DNA of 14,407 nt from Planctomycetaceae bacterium (GCA_030616935.1 JAUWWJ010000008.1:1-14407); one strand, 5' to 3'. Shown: positions 1 through 6,768, numbered from the stretch's first letter. Program-made: numbers and translations. Notes: generated by a model from the letters alone, not told the origin.

Positions 1-251
1 AGCGGACCCAGGTCTTCAATGGTGTTGTCATTGCCCGTAGTGGTTCCGGCAGTCGCGAAATGTTTACTGTTCGCCGAATTGTTTCTGGTGAAGGCGTGGA
101 ACGTAAATTCCCTGTTCATTCTCCAAAGATTGCAAAGATCGTTGTGAAGCGATCCGGCGTTACTCGACGCGCGAAGTTGTATTATTTGCGAGATCGTGTA
201 GGCAAGGCTGTACGCCTTCGTGAACGACGAACCGACGTTGTAACCAAATAA
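1..251 (+). CDS. rplS: 50S ribosomal protein L19, 3' part
   Basis: The gene runs in from the left edge; the reading frame begins at position 3 and ends with TAA at 249-251. L19 is a large-subunit protein at the interface between the 50S and 30S subunits. The visible part carries the hallmark L19 stretches: [17 protein letters not shown], then [19 protein letters not shown] and [20 protein letters not shown]. About 82 residues of the usual 115 or so are present, so only the N-terminus is missing. The ATG at 60 is an internal methionine, not the start. The yraN-like gene follows after 36 bases on the same strand. A ribosomal-protein operon (rpsP-trmD-rplS) leading into it is common in bacteria, so cotranscription is likely. 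Identification is secure. Confidence 0.97.
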   Translation, partial: RTQVFNGVVIARSGSGSREMFTVRRIVSGEGVERKFPVHSPKIAKIVVKRSGVTRRAKLYYLRDRVGKAVRLRERRTDVVTK

Positions 252-287
252 TGCACGTGTGATCTGATAGTCGCAAAGAGGGCTTGA

Positions 288-695
288 GTGGCCACCCGCA
301 AAACAATTGGCCTTCGAGGTGAGCAAGAAGCCGTCCGTTATCTTCGAAAACGGGGATACAAAATAATAGCTCACCGGGAGCGCATTCTGCGCGGTGATAT
401 CGATATCGTAGCTCTGGATAAGCGTACGGTTGTCTTTGTCGAAGTACGTTCTAAAACGAGCACCGAACACGGGCATCCTGCTGAAACAATCGATACACGG
501 AAAAAACAACGTATTTGTATGTTAGCCAATGCCTATATACAGCAGCATCGGCTTGAAGCTTATTCTTTTCGGCTTGATGTCGTTACGGTTCTTTTCTCAA
601 ATTCCAAAGAGGTTCAAAACCGTTGGCTCTTTTGGCGTTCCGGTGATTCACCAATCATTGAGCATTTTCAGAATGCCTTCGAAAGTATCGCCTAG
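288..695 (+). CDS. YraN/UPF0102 family nuclease-fold protein
   Basis: A 135-residue protein of the UPF0102 (YraN) family, which has a restriction-endonuclease-like PD-(D/E)xK fold. The cellular role of the family is poorly defined; a link to DNA repair or recombination has been suggested. Visible motifs are GEQEAVRYLRKRGYKI (residues 11-26), RGDIDIVALD (35-44) with the acidic pair D37/D39, and VVFVEVRSK (48-56) with E52. The usual motif lysine is arginine here (EVR), which is common in this family. The length is normal. The start is GTG at 288, preceded by AAGAGGG at 276-282 at good spacing. The gene probably shares the rplS transcript. Its stop overlaps the stop of the convergent APP1-like gene in the tetranucleotide CTAG (692-695). 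Confidence 0.9.
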   Translation: MATRKTIGLRGEQEAVRYLRKRGYKIIAHRERILRGDIDIVALDKRTVVFVEVRSKTSTEHGHPAETIDTRKKQRICMLANAYIQQHRLEAYSFRLDVVTVLFSNSKEVQNRWLFWRSGDSPIIEHFQNAFESIA

Positions 696-1723
696 AGCTG
701 CTCTTTCACTGAAAGAAGGTCACTTATTTCATCTGCTGTAGTAAAGACTCGCAAACTGTGACTGGGCACAGCGTGTGCAAGAATCTTGAGGGCGGATTCC
801 ACTTTTTGCTTGGACCTTCTGCTAGGAACACGACGAATCGCAACACCTGCTATCTGAGTTCGACGCTGCTGGGCTACTTTTGCATAGACCTCAGGATCTC
901 GCTCTCCAGAGTCACCGACAAGAATAAATTTTCGGTGTGGGAAGTTATCTATTATTTCATTGATTACATCCTGCTTTGATTTTTTTGAAGAACGCATTCT
1001 CCCAAGTGGTGTTGAATCCTTTAAACGGAAAAGCTTCAGATGCATTGATCCGTCTGGCAGGCCCGCAGAATGAAAAAAATCATTGAGTGGTTTCGTAAGT
1101 TGCCACGGGCTAGCTGATACATAGTGAAAGGCTGCTCCAGACGATGACCATCGTTTGTAAAGATCAACCATGTCTGGAATTGGTACAAATTCTCGCAAGA
1201 GGGTATTTGCCAAAAGTTCTCGACGATCCGCAACATTGGTAAGTTTGACCGTATCGTCAATGTCAGAAATAACTGAGATACCACTCGGGTGGACCAATTG
1301 AACGGAGCCTGTGGTTTTCACAGGCCTGGAATCTACGTCTTCATCCACCGATTCAAAACAAAGTTTTTGCCCGTACGGTGTCTCTACTGCGCTTGCGGAC
1401 ACTGTTTGTGCATCAAGGTCAAAATTTGCTTCAAAGTGACCAGTGCGCTTTGAGATACCGACATCTAATATTTTTCCCCCAAGCGTAATCTGAACGGACT
1501 GTCCTGATATTCGCTGAAACAGAAATTTCTCTGAACGGGCTTGAAAAATTGGTGATCGAAGTTGACCTTCATCCAGTTTTAAAAGCCTCTTCACGACTGC
1601 GTAGGCCACCGTTCGCCGACGACTAGCCACTGGAAGGTGCTGCGTGACCATACCGTGAATATTGACCCGCCAGACACCTGTGGCCTCGATCCACTGGGCA
1701 TAGGTTGGGAAGAACGTGATCAT
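692..1723 (-). CDS. APP1/DUF2183 family phosphatase-domain protein
   Basis: A protein with the APP1 catalytic domain (DUF2183), named after a yeast actin-patch phosphatidate phosphatase. The bacterial versions have no settled substrate. The fold is HAD-like. Numbering from the longest frame (389 residues, TTG at 1861), the nucleophile motif DIDDT is at 200-204, followed by VKLTNV. YVSASPWQL is the second motif, and FILVGDSGERDPEVY carries the late acidic HAD motif. The conserved N-terminal part reads ITFFPTYAQW...WRVNIHG, as in family members. I place the start at ATG 1723 (residue 47 of the long frame) because family similarity begins exactly there and the preceding 46 residues look non-coding. 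Neither start has a clear ribosome binding site, so TTG 1861 remains possible. No signal peptide is seen. Confidence 0.85.
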   Translation of the reverse strand: MITFFPTYAQWIEATGVWRVNIHGMVTQHLPVASRRRTVAYAVVKRLLKLDEGQLRSPIFQARSEKFLFQRISGQSVQITLGGKILDVGISKRTGHFEANFDLDAQTVSASAVETPYGQKLCFESVDEDVDSRPVKTTGSVQLVHPSGISVISDIDDTVKLTNVADRRELLANTLLREFVPIPDMVDLYKRWSSSGAAFHYVSASPWQLTKPLNDFFHSAGLPDGSMHLKLFRLKDSTPLGRMRSSKKSKQDVINEIIDNFPHRKFILVGDSGERDPEVYAKVAQQRRTQIAGVAIRRVPSRRSKQKVESALKILAHAVPSHSLRVFTTADEISDLLSVKEQL

Positions 1724-1883
1724 GTTTGGATGAAACTGGGGCCAACGAGCGACGGAATACCGAGTGAAACCTTGCAATGGCCGCTTCGTGTATTCTAATA
1801 CGTTTTCGGCTGTTGCTACACAGCCTCGGCTAAATGGTACGGAAAATAACGAACATTCCAAAAGATACAGTGGAGACTAATTA

Positions 1884-1973
1884 ATGGGAGTGAAGAAGTC
1901 AGGTAAAGGGCGACGAAAACTCGGGCAAAAGAAACGACGTATGCGGGCGAAAATTCGTCATCGTAAGGGCTAA
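1884..1973 (+). CDS. 29-residue AURKAIP1/COX24-type basic protein (bS22/mS38-like)
   Basis: A very small gene below usual gene-finder limits. ATG at 1884 is preceded by TGGAG (1871-1875) at good spacing, and TAA is at 1971-1973. The product begins MGVKKSGKGRRKLGQKKRRM and ends with AKIRHRKG. More than half of the residues are Arg or Lys. The K-R-R-x-K-x(n)-KKRRMR-x-K-x-RHRK pattern matches the short AURKAIP1/COX24 domain. That domain is the C-terminus of mitochondrial ribosomal protein mS38 and, in mycobacteria, the small-subunit protein bS22. Such proteins sit in rRNA of the small subunit near the decoding region. I infer a ribosomal role here. The gene lies 22 bases from the far end of the APP1 open frame and is read in the opposite direction. 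Confidence 0.85.
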   Translation: MGVKKSGKGRRKLGQKKRRMRAKIRHRKG

Positions 1974-1980
1974 AAATAAC

Positions 1981-2034
1981 GGCAAGAGAAATCTTGTACT
2001 GGCTCCGGCAAAATTTATTCTCACTTTTCTTGCC
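1981..2034 (+). promoter_or_regulatory. Competing hairpins after the small ribosomal-type gene
   Basis: Directly after the stop at 1973, GGCAAGAGAA (1981-1990) can pair with TTTTCTTGCC (2025-2034), ten pairs with one G-U. The same left arm can instead pair locally as CAAGA (1983-1987) with TCTTG (1992-1996) around a GAAA tetraloop. The two structures exclude each other. No T-run follows on the plus strand, so this is not a standard terminator. It may protect the 3' end of the short mRNA or control the downstream lipoprotein gene. Seen in sequence; function inferred. Confidence 0.4.
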
Positions 2035-2059
2035 CCGTCCGTGGTGTGTTGTAGTGTTG

Positions 2060-2126
2060 CTAGGCTTCTCAGGGGTGCTGAGGGCTAGTCTCAATCCACA
2101 ATAATGGCGGTCCTTGTAGGTCCGCC
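2060..2126 (+). promoter_or_regulatory. Two further leader hairpins before the small lipoprotein gene
   Basis: The first hairpin pairs CTCAG (2068-2072) with CTGAG (2078-2082) and is flanked by CTAG (2060-2063) and CTAG (2085-2088), which can close an outer stem. The second pairs GGCGG (2106-2110) with CCGCC (2122-2126), then after a T-T mismatch CCT with AGG around a three-base loop. The second lies about 15 bases before the ribosome binding site of the gene at 2149. Together with 1981-2034, almost all of this 175-base interval can fold. No T-run follows either stem. Confidence 0.35.
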
Positions 2127-2148
2127 TTGCCACAGGGAGTAAGGATCA

Positions 2149-2526
2149 ATGTCAAGGACGCCGTGGATCTATCGAGCCATCGCGTGCGTGTCAGTTGTGC
2201 TGGCCGCCGCAGGGCTTACTGGCTGCAAAAGCCTTCAGGAACGTTATATTAAATTTGAAGTCTGGAAGTACGAACGGTGCTTTGGTCATCTACCGCCGGG
2301 CTTCACACCCAACGGTGCAATTCCGCCTCAAGTTGCTGCACCAGCTACCATGCGACCATGTAGTGCACCTGGATGCCAACCGTGTGCACCAGTGAATACA
2401 TGTAATAACTGTGGCAATGGTGTCCCACTTGCTGGAAGTAGCATGGTTCCTGGCACCGTTGGTTCACCACAGACCATACGAGCTAGTAAGCCTGTTGTTA
2501 TTTCCGATGAGGTAGTCTTGCCTTAG
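2149..2526 (+). CDS. Small cysteine-rich lipoprotein, function unknown
   Basis: A 125-residue exported protein that I do not recognise as a named family. A basic N-terminus (MSRTPWIYR) and a hydrophobic segment lead to a lipobox LTGC, with the lipidated cysteine at residue 26, so a membrane lipoprotein is expected. The body after it starts KSLQERYIKFEVWKYERCFG, then becomes rich in Pro, Ala and Cys. Cysteines 71, 76, 79, 85 and 88 include two CxxC pairs (C76/C79, C85/C88), which could bind a metal or form disulfides. ATG 2149 is preceded by TAAGGA (2140-2144) and AGGGAG. A structured leader lies upstream. Small lipoproteins of this style are frequent in planctomycetes. The coding call is well supported; the function is unknown. 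Confidence 0.75.
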   Translation: MSRTPWIYRAIACVSVVLAAAGLTGCKSLQERYIKFEVWKYERCFGHLPPGFTPNGAIPPQVAAPATMRPCSAPGCQPCAPVNTCNNCGNGVPLAGSSMVPGTVGSPQTIRASKPVVISDEVVLP

Positions 2527-2594
2527 GAAAGAGGAGCACCTACTTCTAAAACCTCAACATTATTCCGTGTTGGCAGAAGCTGGGTTCGAATTTC

Positions 2595-3404
2595 TTAAGC
2601 CAACGTCTCTGATTCTGCAGGAAATACTTTGGACTCAACATCTTGTCGCCAAGAGGTTAGGGCATCCAAAACAGTTTCCTTCGTATCAGCATACGACCTA
2701 ACAAACCGAGGGATACGATCAATAGAGAGACCTATTAAGTCGTGCATGACTAGGACTTGACCATCGCAGTCAGGGCCTGCCCCGATTCCTATCGTTGGTA
2801 TTTGTAGTGCAGCCGTTATCTCTGCCGCTAGCTTTGATGGCACGCATTCCAAAACAACACCGCAGGCACCTGCTGCTGCTGCTGCTGTTGCGTCAGTGAG
2901 AAGTTGTTCTCTGTCTCTTTGAATACGATATCCGCCGAGTTGATGCACCGCCTGAGGACGAAGCCCTACATGGGCCATCACTGGAACACCAGCCTCAACA
3001 ATTCCGGCTATGACGTCTTGTTGGCCCGATGTTCCTTCAAGCTTAATTGCCTGACAACCTGTTTCCTGCAGAATTCTAGCTGCAGATTCAATTGCTTTCC
3101 CCACGCCCAAATGCTGTAACGGAAATGGGAGATCAACGAACACCATGGCTCGTTGAACGGCACGAGAAACAATTTCTCCGTGATAAATCATTTGTTCGAT
3201 CGTGGCTGAAAGTGTTGTCTCTCGGCCGGCTATGACCATCGCAAGGCTGTCACCGACAAGAACACAGTCGACGCCCGCGGAGTCTGCAAGGCAACCTGAC
3301 CACCAGTCATAGGCAGTAACCATACTTATCGGTCGACCACTCTGCTTAGCACGGGCTAAGTCACGAATCGTAAGGGAACGAGATTCGTTATCTTGGTCTT
3401 GCAT
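2595..3404 (-). CDS. panB: 3-methyl-2-oxobutanoate hydroxymethyltransferase (PanB)
   Basis: PanB transfers a hydroxymethyl group from 5,10-methylene-tetrahydrofolate to 3-methyl-2-oxobutanoate, giving ketopantoate, the first committed step of pantothenate and coenzyme A synthesis in the cytosol. The 269-residue length is normal. Recognisable family blocks in order are MVTAYDWWSG, AGVDCVLVGDSLAMV (metal-binding Asp), VFVDLPF (second metal Asp), AIKLEG (Lys/Glu of the active site), PVMAHVGLRPQAVHQLGGYR, VVLECVP (catalytic Glu) and PTIGIGAGPDCDGQVLVMHDLIG. All key residues appear present. The stretch TAAAAAGACG is encoded by a short CTG-type triplet run around 2871-2887. ATG 3404 has no clear ribosome binding site. 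The FHA gene lies upstream on the same strand, 75 bases away, so a shared transcript is possible. Confidence 0.96.
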   Translation of the reverse strand: MQDQDNESRSLTIRDLARAKQSGRPISMVTAYDWWSGCLADSAGVDCVLVGDSLAMVIAGRETTLSATIEQMIYHGEIVSRAVQRAMVFVDLPFPLQHLGVGKAIESAARILQETGCQAIKLEGTSGQQDVIAGIVEAGVPVMAHVGLRPQAVHQLGGYRIQRDREQLLTDATAAAAAGACGVVLECVPSKLAAEITAALQIPTIGIGAGPDCDGQVLVMHDLIGLSIDRIPRFVRSYADTKETVLDALTSWRQDVESKVFPAESETLA

Positions 3405-3479
3405 AAAGTTAACGATCCAAAAAGTTTTTAGGTGTATGTTGTTTTCACTGTAAAAATTTTTAATTCAATCTTTCACTTA

Positions 3480-4067
3480 TTAAATATCGCTTAAGAAATC
3501 ATCAATATCTTCATCCGATAAAGTCCCTGTAGATTCTTGAGATGTATTCTTATCATTTAGAAGATCGTCGTCATCGGCATTGAGTTCTTCGTCTGCCTCC
3601 AAAAAGAGATCATCGTCCAGGGACCCTACTTCAACTGGATCCTCTTTACTTGGACGTGAAACTGACTCCGCAAATGCTTCGACTGTTTCTCCTTCAGGCT
3701 CTGCTTCAAGGAAATCAATCGCTTCTTCAAATGAATCTTCGACTGCTGGTGTAGCACGGTCATCATTTGGTGCAACATAATTAACTCGAAAAGCAAGATC
3801 TCCCAGTTGAATCACACTCCCCGAACGGACAGGAACCTTTGTTTTGCTAGGTAGCATCGTGCCTTTTACCATCGTTCCATTTGTTGAGCCGAGATCACGG
3901 ATAAAGACAGATCCTTTCGACTCCAATAGTTCGCAATGACGACGACTTATTTGTCCGTGAGGAATGCGAAATGAAGCCTGTTGCCCCCGACCAATAACAA
4001 TTGGAAGGTCTACATCGTACTTTTTCCTGCCAGACTTTGCTGTTTTAAAGACTAGTTGCAACTTCAT
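3480..4067 (-). CDS. FHA domain protein with acidic C-terminal tail
   Basis: A 195-residue cytosolic protein. Residues 1-95 form a forkhead-associated domain, a module that binds phosphothreonine peptides in signalling by Ser/Thr kinases. Visible motifs are IGRG (25-28), ISRRHCELL (40-48) and LGSTNGTMVKG (59-69), containing the conserved Gly-Arg, Ser, His and Asn residues that contact the phosphopeptide. From about residue 100 the protein is low-complexity and strongly acidic, with runs such as LDDDLF, ADEELNADDDDLL and a terminal SDEDIDDFLSDI. There is no kinase or membrane segment, so it probably acts as an adaptor. ATG 4067 is separated by 19 bases from a strong palindrome (4087-4112), and a candidate promoter lies at 4194-4221. 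The partner is unknown. Confidence 0.9.
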   Translation of the reverse strand: MKLQLVFKTAKSGRKKYDVDLPIVIGRGQQASFRIPHGQISRRHCELLESKGSVFIRDLGSTNGTMVKGTMLPSKTKVPVRSGSVIQLGDLAFRVNYVAPNDDRATPAVEDSFEEAIDFLEAEPEGETVEAFAESVSRPSKEDPVEVGSLDDDLFLEADEELNADDDDLLNDKNTSQESTGTLSDEDIDDFLSDI

Positions 4068-4086
4068 TTGGCAATCCGAGATCCGG

Positions 4087-4112
4087 CCTGTACAGGATCA
4101 GATCCTGACAGG
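4087..4112. repeat. Near-perfect inverted repeat in the FHA leader
   Basis: The arms CCTGTACAGGATC and GATCCTGACAGG are complementary apart from one extra A, with a single base between them. The element sits 19 bases before the FHA start codon. It could be a protein-binding operator or, in the FHA mRNA, a hairpin next to the ribosome binding site. No T-run follows on either strand, which argues against a terminator. Confidence 0.6.
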
Positions 4113-4193
4113 ATACGAGGGTTTCGTTGTGTGCTGAGTTTCGATGGTAGCGACAACTGTGGCAGTTTTCTCGCCAGAGGTGCCAAAACTTCG

Positions 4194-4221
4194 ATTATCC
4201 ACTCTGAGTCCGATTTTCCAA
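4194..4221 (-). promoter_or_regulatory. Candidate sigma-70 promoter for the FHA gene
   Basis: On the minus strand, TTGGAA (4221-4216) is followed after 16 bases by GATAAT (4199-4194), matching the consensus at four and five of six positions. Transcription would start near 4187 and give the FHA mRNA a leader of about 120 bases that contains the 4087-4112 palindrome. Assigned from consensus only. Confidence 0.4.
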
Positions 4222-4280
4222 ATGCCCTAGCTGAGTTTTCAGTTTCGGCAGAAATCACGCCGAGAACGCGGGGTATGACC

Positions 4281-4308
4281 TTGCGACAGGCGCTCTATAC
4301 CCTATAAT
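4281..4308 (+). promoter_or_regulatory. Sigma-70-type promoter for tRNA-Gly and possibly the tig operon
   Basis: TTGCGA (4281-4286), a 16-base spacer, then a perfect TATAAT (4303-4308). The start would be near 4315, some 57 bases before the mature tRNA, which is a usual arrangement for processing of a tRNA precursor. No clear terminator separates the tRNA from tig, so read-through into tig-clpP-clpP is possible. Confidence 0.6.
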
Positions 4309-4371
4309 CACGGGGTTTTCAGGAGTTAGTGGCTGCATTCATTGCCTACTACCTTCCCAAAAATCAAAGAA

Positions 4372-4444
4372 GCGGGTGTAGCTCAGTTGGTAGAGCACCA
4401 CGTTGCCAACGTGGTTGTCGTGGGTTCGAATCCCATCACCCGCT
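4372..4444 (+). tRNA. tRNA-Gly (anticodon GCC)
   Basis: A complete 73-base cloverleaf. The acceptor arm pairs GCGGGTG with CACCCGC and ends in discriminator T. The D arm is GCTCAGTTGGTAGAGC. The anticodon stem CCACG/CGTGG encloses TTGCCAA with anticodon GCC. The variable loop has five bases. The T arm is GTGGG-TTCGAAT-CCCAT, with a G-T pair closing its outer end. CCA is not encoded (CTCC follows), so it must be added after transcription. GCC reads GGC and GGU glycine codons. Confidence 0.97.
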
Positions 4445-4565
4445 CTCCTCTGTGGAATGGTTGCCATATTAAGCCGGCTCCAAACCACTGAATGGGGGTT
4501 ACCTCCCGCATTATTACAAACACTAGCACGTACTTTATCTCTCACACTTTTTTAACAGGACAAAG

Positions 4566-6020
4566 ATGTCAGACGATTCAACAGGCCTTGCCGAGCCTCA
4601 GCTACTCAAAATTGATGTGACTGTAGAGGAAACTTCTACCTGTCAAAGAAAAGTGAAGGTTTCTGTTCCTCGAGAAGAAATTGACCGGTATTACGAAGAG
4701 GCTGTTGGTGATCTCATGCCAACAGCCCTTTTGCCTGGTTTTCGTCCCGGAAGAGCCCCACGCAAGCTGGTGGGTAGCAAATTTAAAACGGAATTAAACG
4801 ATCAAATCCGGTCCAAACTTCTGAATGACGCTCTCGCACGTGTGAATGAACAGGAAAATCTTGCACCAATCAGTGAGCCTGACCTCGATGTTGCGGCTGT
4901 CATTCTGCCAGACGATGGACCAATGACCTTCGAATTTTCTATCGAAGTACGCCCTGAATTTGAGATGCCGGAGTGGAAAGGCCTCTCTATCAAGCGACCA
5001 AATAGAGAAATTTCTGATGCCGATGTCGAAGAAGCCGTGGGCAATCTCCTGCGAGAGCGAGGTCGACTTGTTCCAGCAAAGGGGTCGCCCAAAGTAGGCG
5101 ATCTCATGGTCGCGAATCTAAAATGCACTGATGACGACGGCAAGGTGCTTTCCCATGCAGAAGAGATGGAAATCGTTGTTCGTCCAAAACTTTCTCTTGC
5201 GGATGCAGAATTAGATGGTTTCGACAAACTCGTTGCTCAATTAAAGCCTGGCGAGAACGTTACATCCAAAATATCGATTTCCGAGGAAGCCGCTGTTGAG
5301 GATCTCCGCGGAAAGACCGTCACGTTGGAAATTGAACTCCTTGATGTAAAACGGTTTGAAATGCCGGAAGTAACTCCGTCACTGCTTACAGAGTTAGGTG
5401 ATTTTGAGTCAGCTGACGATCTTGGTGAGGCAGTACGAAAACAGCTTCACAATCAACTCGAATGGCATCAAAGAAAACAGGTTCGGCAACAGGTTTCGGC
5501 ATCCCTCACAGCGTCAGCTAGTTGGGAACTTCCTCCTGAATTATTACGTCGCCAGAGCCAGCGAGAACTGGAACGGTCAATTTTAGAACTTCGTCGGAGT
5601 GGTTTCGATGATGACTCGATCCGTCGATATGTCAACGAACTTCGTCAGTCTGTCATGGCAAGTACAGCACGCTCATTAAAAGAACATTTTATCTTGGAGA
5701 AGATTGCAGAGTCTGAGAATGTCTCTGATACTGCTGCCGACTATGAAGCAGAAATAAAAGCTATCGCTTCTCAATCAGGCGAATCACCACGGCGTGTTCG
5801 TGCCAGTCTTGAGCGAAGGGGTCTTATGGATGTGCTTCGAAATCAAATTATTGAACGCAAAACCATTGATCTTGTTACTTCGCAAGCCAAATTCCAAGAC
5901 ATGCCTTTTGAATTTCCGAAACCGGATGCTGAAGCTATTGACCACGCCGTTTGTGGTATTGCTGCCGGCGAAGATGAAATTCCAACCACACCACTTGCTC
6001 ATGAAGATTCATCTTCATAG
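4566..6020 (+). CDS. tig: Trigger factor, ribosome-associated chaperone
   Basis: Trigger factor docks at the ribosomal exit tunnel next to L23 and shields nascent chains. The 484-residue product has the expected three parts. The N-terminal ribosome-binding domain (about 15-140) has the docking signature GFRPGRAPRKLV at residues 58-69. The middle FKBP-like region (about 165-260: GDLMVANL..., LDGFDKLVAQLKPGE, LRGKTVTLEIELLDVK) looks degenerate compared with active prolyl isomerases. The helical C-terminal substrate-binding arms span roughly 265-450. The tail is acidic and serine-rich (HEDSSS). ATG 4566 is preceded by AGGA at five bases. The next two genes are clpP paralogues, the common tig-clpP pairing but without clpX. 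A short AT-rich hairpin covers the last codons. Confidence 0.95.
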   Translation: MSDDSTGLAEPQLLKIDVTVEETSTCQRKVKVSVPREEIDRYYEEAVGDLMPTALLPGFRPGRAPRKLVGSKFKTELNDQIRSKLLNDALARVNEQENLAPISEPDLDVAAVILPDDGPMTFEFSIEVRPEFEMPEWKGLSIKRPNREISDADVEEAVGNLLRERGRLVPAKGSPKVGDLMVANLKCTDDDGKVLSHAEEMEIVVRPKLSLADAELDGFDKLVAQLKPGENVTSKISISEEAAVEDLRGKTVTLEIELLDVKRFEMPEVTPSLLTELGDFESADDLGEAVRKQLHNQLEWHQRKQVRQQVSASLTASASWELPPELLRRQSQRELERSILELRRSGFDDDSIRRYVNELRQSVMASTARSLKEHFILEKIAESENVSDTAADYEAEIKAIASQSGESPRRVRASLERRGLMDVLRNQIIERKTIDLVTSQAKFQDMPFEFPKPDAEAIDHAVCGIAAGEDEIPTTPLAHEDSSS

Positions 6021-6027
6021 TTTTTTC
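6001..6027 (+). terminator. Possible weak terminator or attenuator at the end of tig
   Basis: ATGAAGAT (6001-6008) and ATCTTCAT (6011-6018) are a perfect inverted repeat overlapping the tig stop codon. GTTTTTT follows directly at 6020-6026. The stem is AT-rich and its usable loop is only six bases if the inner pairs open, so any termination would be partial. It could lower clpP expression relative to tig. Confidence 0.35.
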
Positions 6028-6068
6028 AGTTATTCTTTTTGATTCATTCGCACTTCTGAAAGTTGCTC

Positions 6069-6719
6069 ATGCCTGTCCAAAGGTTTCCATTACCATCGTC
6101 AAACGCTCCGATTGATCCAAGTGCCGCGAGCGCTCACAGAGACTACCAACGGCAGCGACAGATGACACTTGGTGATCTTCTGTTGGAAAACAGGATCATT
6201 CTTTTACAGGGTGAGATCTATGACGGAAATGCAAATGAACTTGTCATGAAATTACTCTATCTGCAGAGTGAAAATCGTCGAAAAGATATCCATTTTTACA
6301 TTAACTCGCCTGGCGGAAGCGTCACTGCAACAATGGCAATTTATGACACAATGCAGATACTTTCGTGTCCGGTAGCCACTTATTGTGTTGGTCTTGCTGC
6401 CAGCGGTGGTGCCGTATTGCTCGCCGGCGGTGCCTCTGGCAAACGATTTTCTTTGCCTCATGCCAAAGTAATGATTCATCAGCCATATGGACAAGTTGGT
6501 GGACAAGTAAGTGATATTGAAATTCAAGCTGATGAAATAATTAAAACTCGTGCCGTACTAAATGAAATTCTTGCATCACATACTGGTCAACCAATTGAAC
6601 AGATAGCGCAAGACACAGACCGAGACAGGTACCTCACGGCGACGGAGGCTAAAGAATATGGTCTCGTCGATGACATTCTCACCAAACCCCCTGGAGAAGA
6701 AGACAAAGACGTCGACTAG
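6069..6719 (+). CDS. clpP: ATP-dependent Clp protease proteolytic subunit, first paralogue
   Basis: ClpP is the serine peptidase that forms a barrel of two heptameric rings and degrades proteins unfolded by ClpX or ClpA/C. From ATG 6069 the product has 216 residues. The catalytic triad is present: S112 in GLAASGGA, H137 in MIHQPYG and D186 in [24 protein letters not shown] is the conserved handle region. The nucleophile elbow reads ASGGA where the neighbour has the usual ASMGA. The N-terminus is about 20 residues longer than in the neighbour and rich in Ser, Pro and Ala, possibly a propeptide. TTG 6063 is an alternative start two codons earlier. The ribosome binding site is weak (GAAAG at 6058-6062). 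It lies 48 bases after tig and 49 bases before the second clpP. Confidence 0.95.
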   Translation: MPVQRFPLPSSNAPIDPSAASAHRDYQRQRQMTLGDLLLENRIILLQGEIYDGNANELVMKLLYLQSENRRKDIHFYINSPGGSVTATMAIYDTMQILSCPVATYCVGLAASGGAVLLAGGASGKRFSLPHAKVMIHQPYGQVGGQVSDIEIQADEIIKTRAVLNEILASHTGQPIEQIAQDTDRDRYLTATEAKEYGLVDDILTKPPGEEDKDVD

Positions 6720-6768
6720 GCATCTTTTCTTTCCTTCATCTTTTTCCTGAATAACCGGAATCATTTAA

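Larger units (their letters stand above)
4068..4371. other. Gene-free interval between the FHA gene and tRNA-Gly
   Basis: About 304 bases without a convincing gene. It holds a palindrome (4087-4112), a candidate minus-strand promoter for the FHA gene (4194-4221) and a candidate plus-strand promoter for the tRNA (4281-4308). A 64-codon minus-strand frame (4258-4064, GTG start, ATGA overlap with the FHA start) was considered. It has no ribosome binding site or recognisable similarity, so I do not call it. Confidence 0.7.

Noticed and set aside
1724..1861. 46-residue N-terminal extension of the APP1-like protein from TTG
   Set aside because: No ribosome binding site and no family similarity before the methionine at 1723; kept only as an alternative start.
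2868..2890. CTG/GCT triplet run
   Set aside because: It lies inside panB and encodes an alanine stretch; too short to count as a repeat element.
3451..3462. Palindrome TAAAAATTTTTA between panB and the FHA gene
   Set aside because: Made only of A and T; likely chance in an AT-rich spacer and not a terminator.
4064..4258. 64-codon minus-strand frame whose stop overlaps the FHA start as ATGA
   Set aside because: GTG start without a ribosome binding site, no recognisable similarity, and it covers the candidate FHA promoter and palindrome.
4339..4545. Minus-strand open frame across the tRNA
   Set aside because: Antisense shadow of tRNA-Gly and its flanks.
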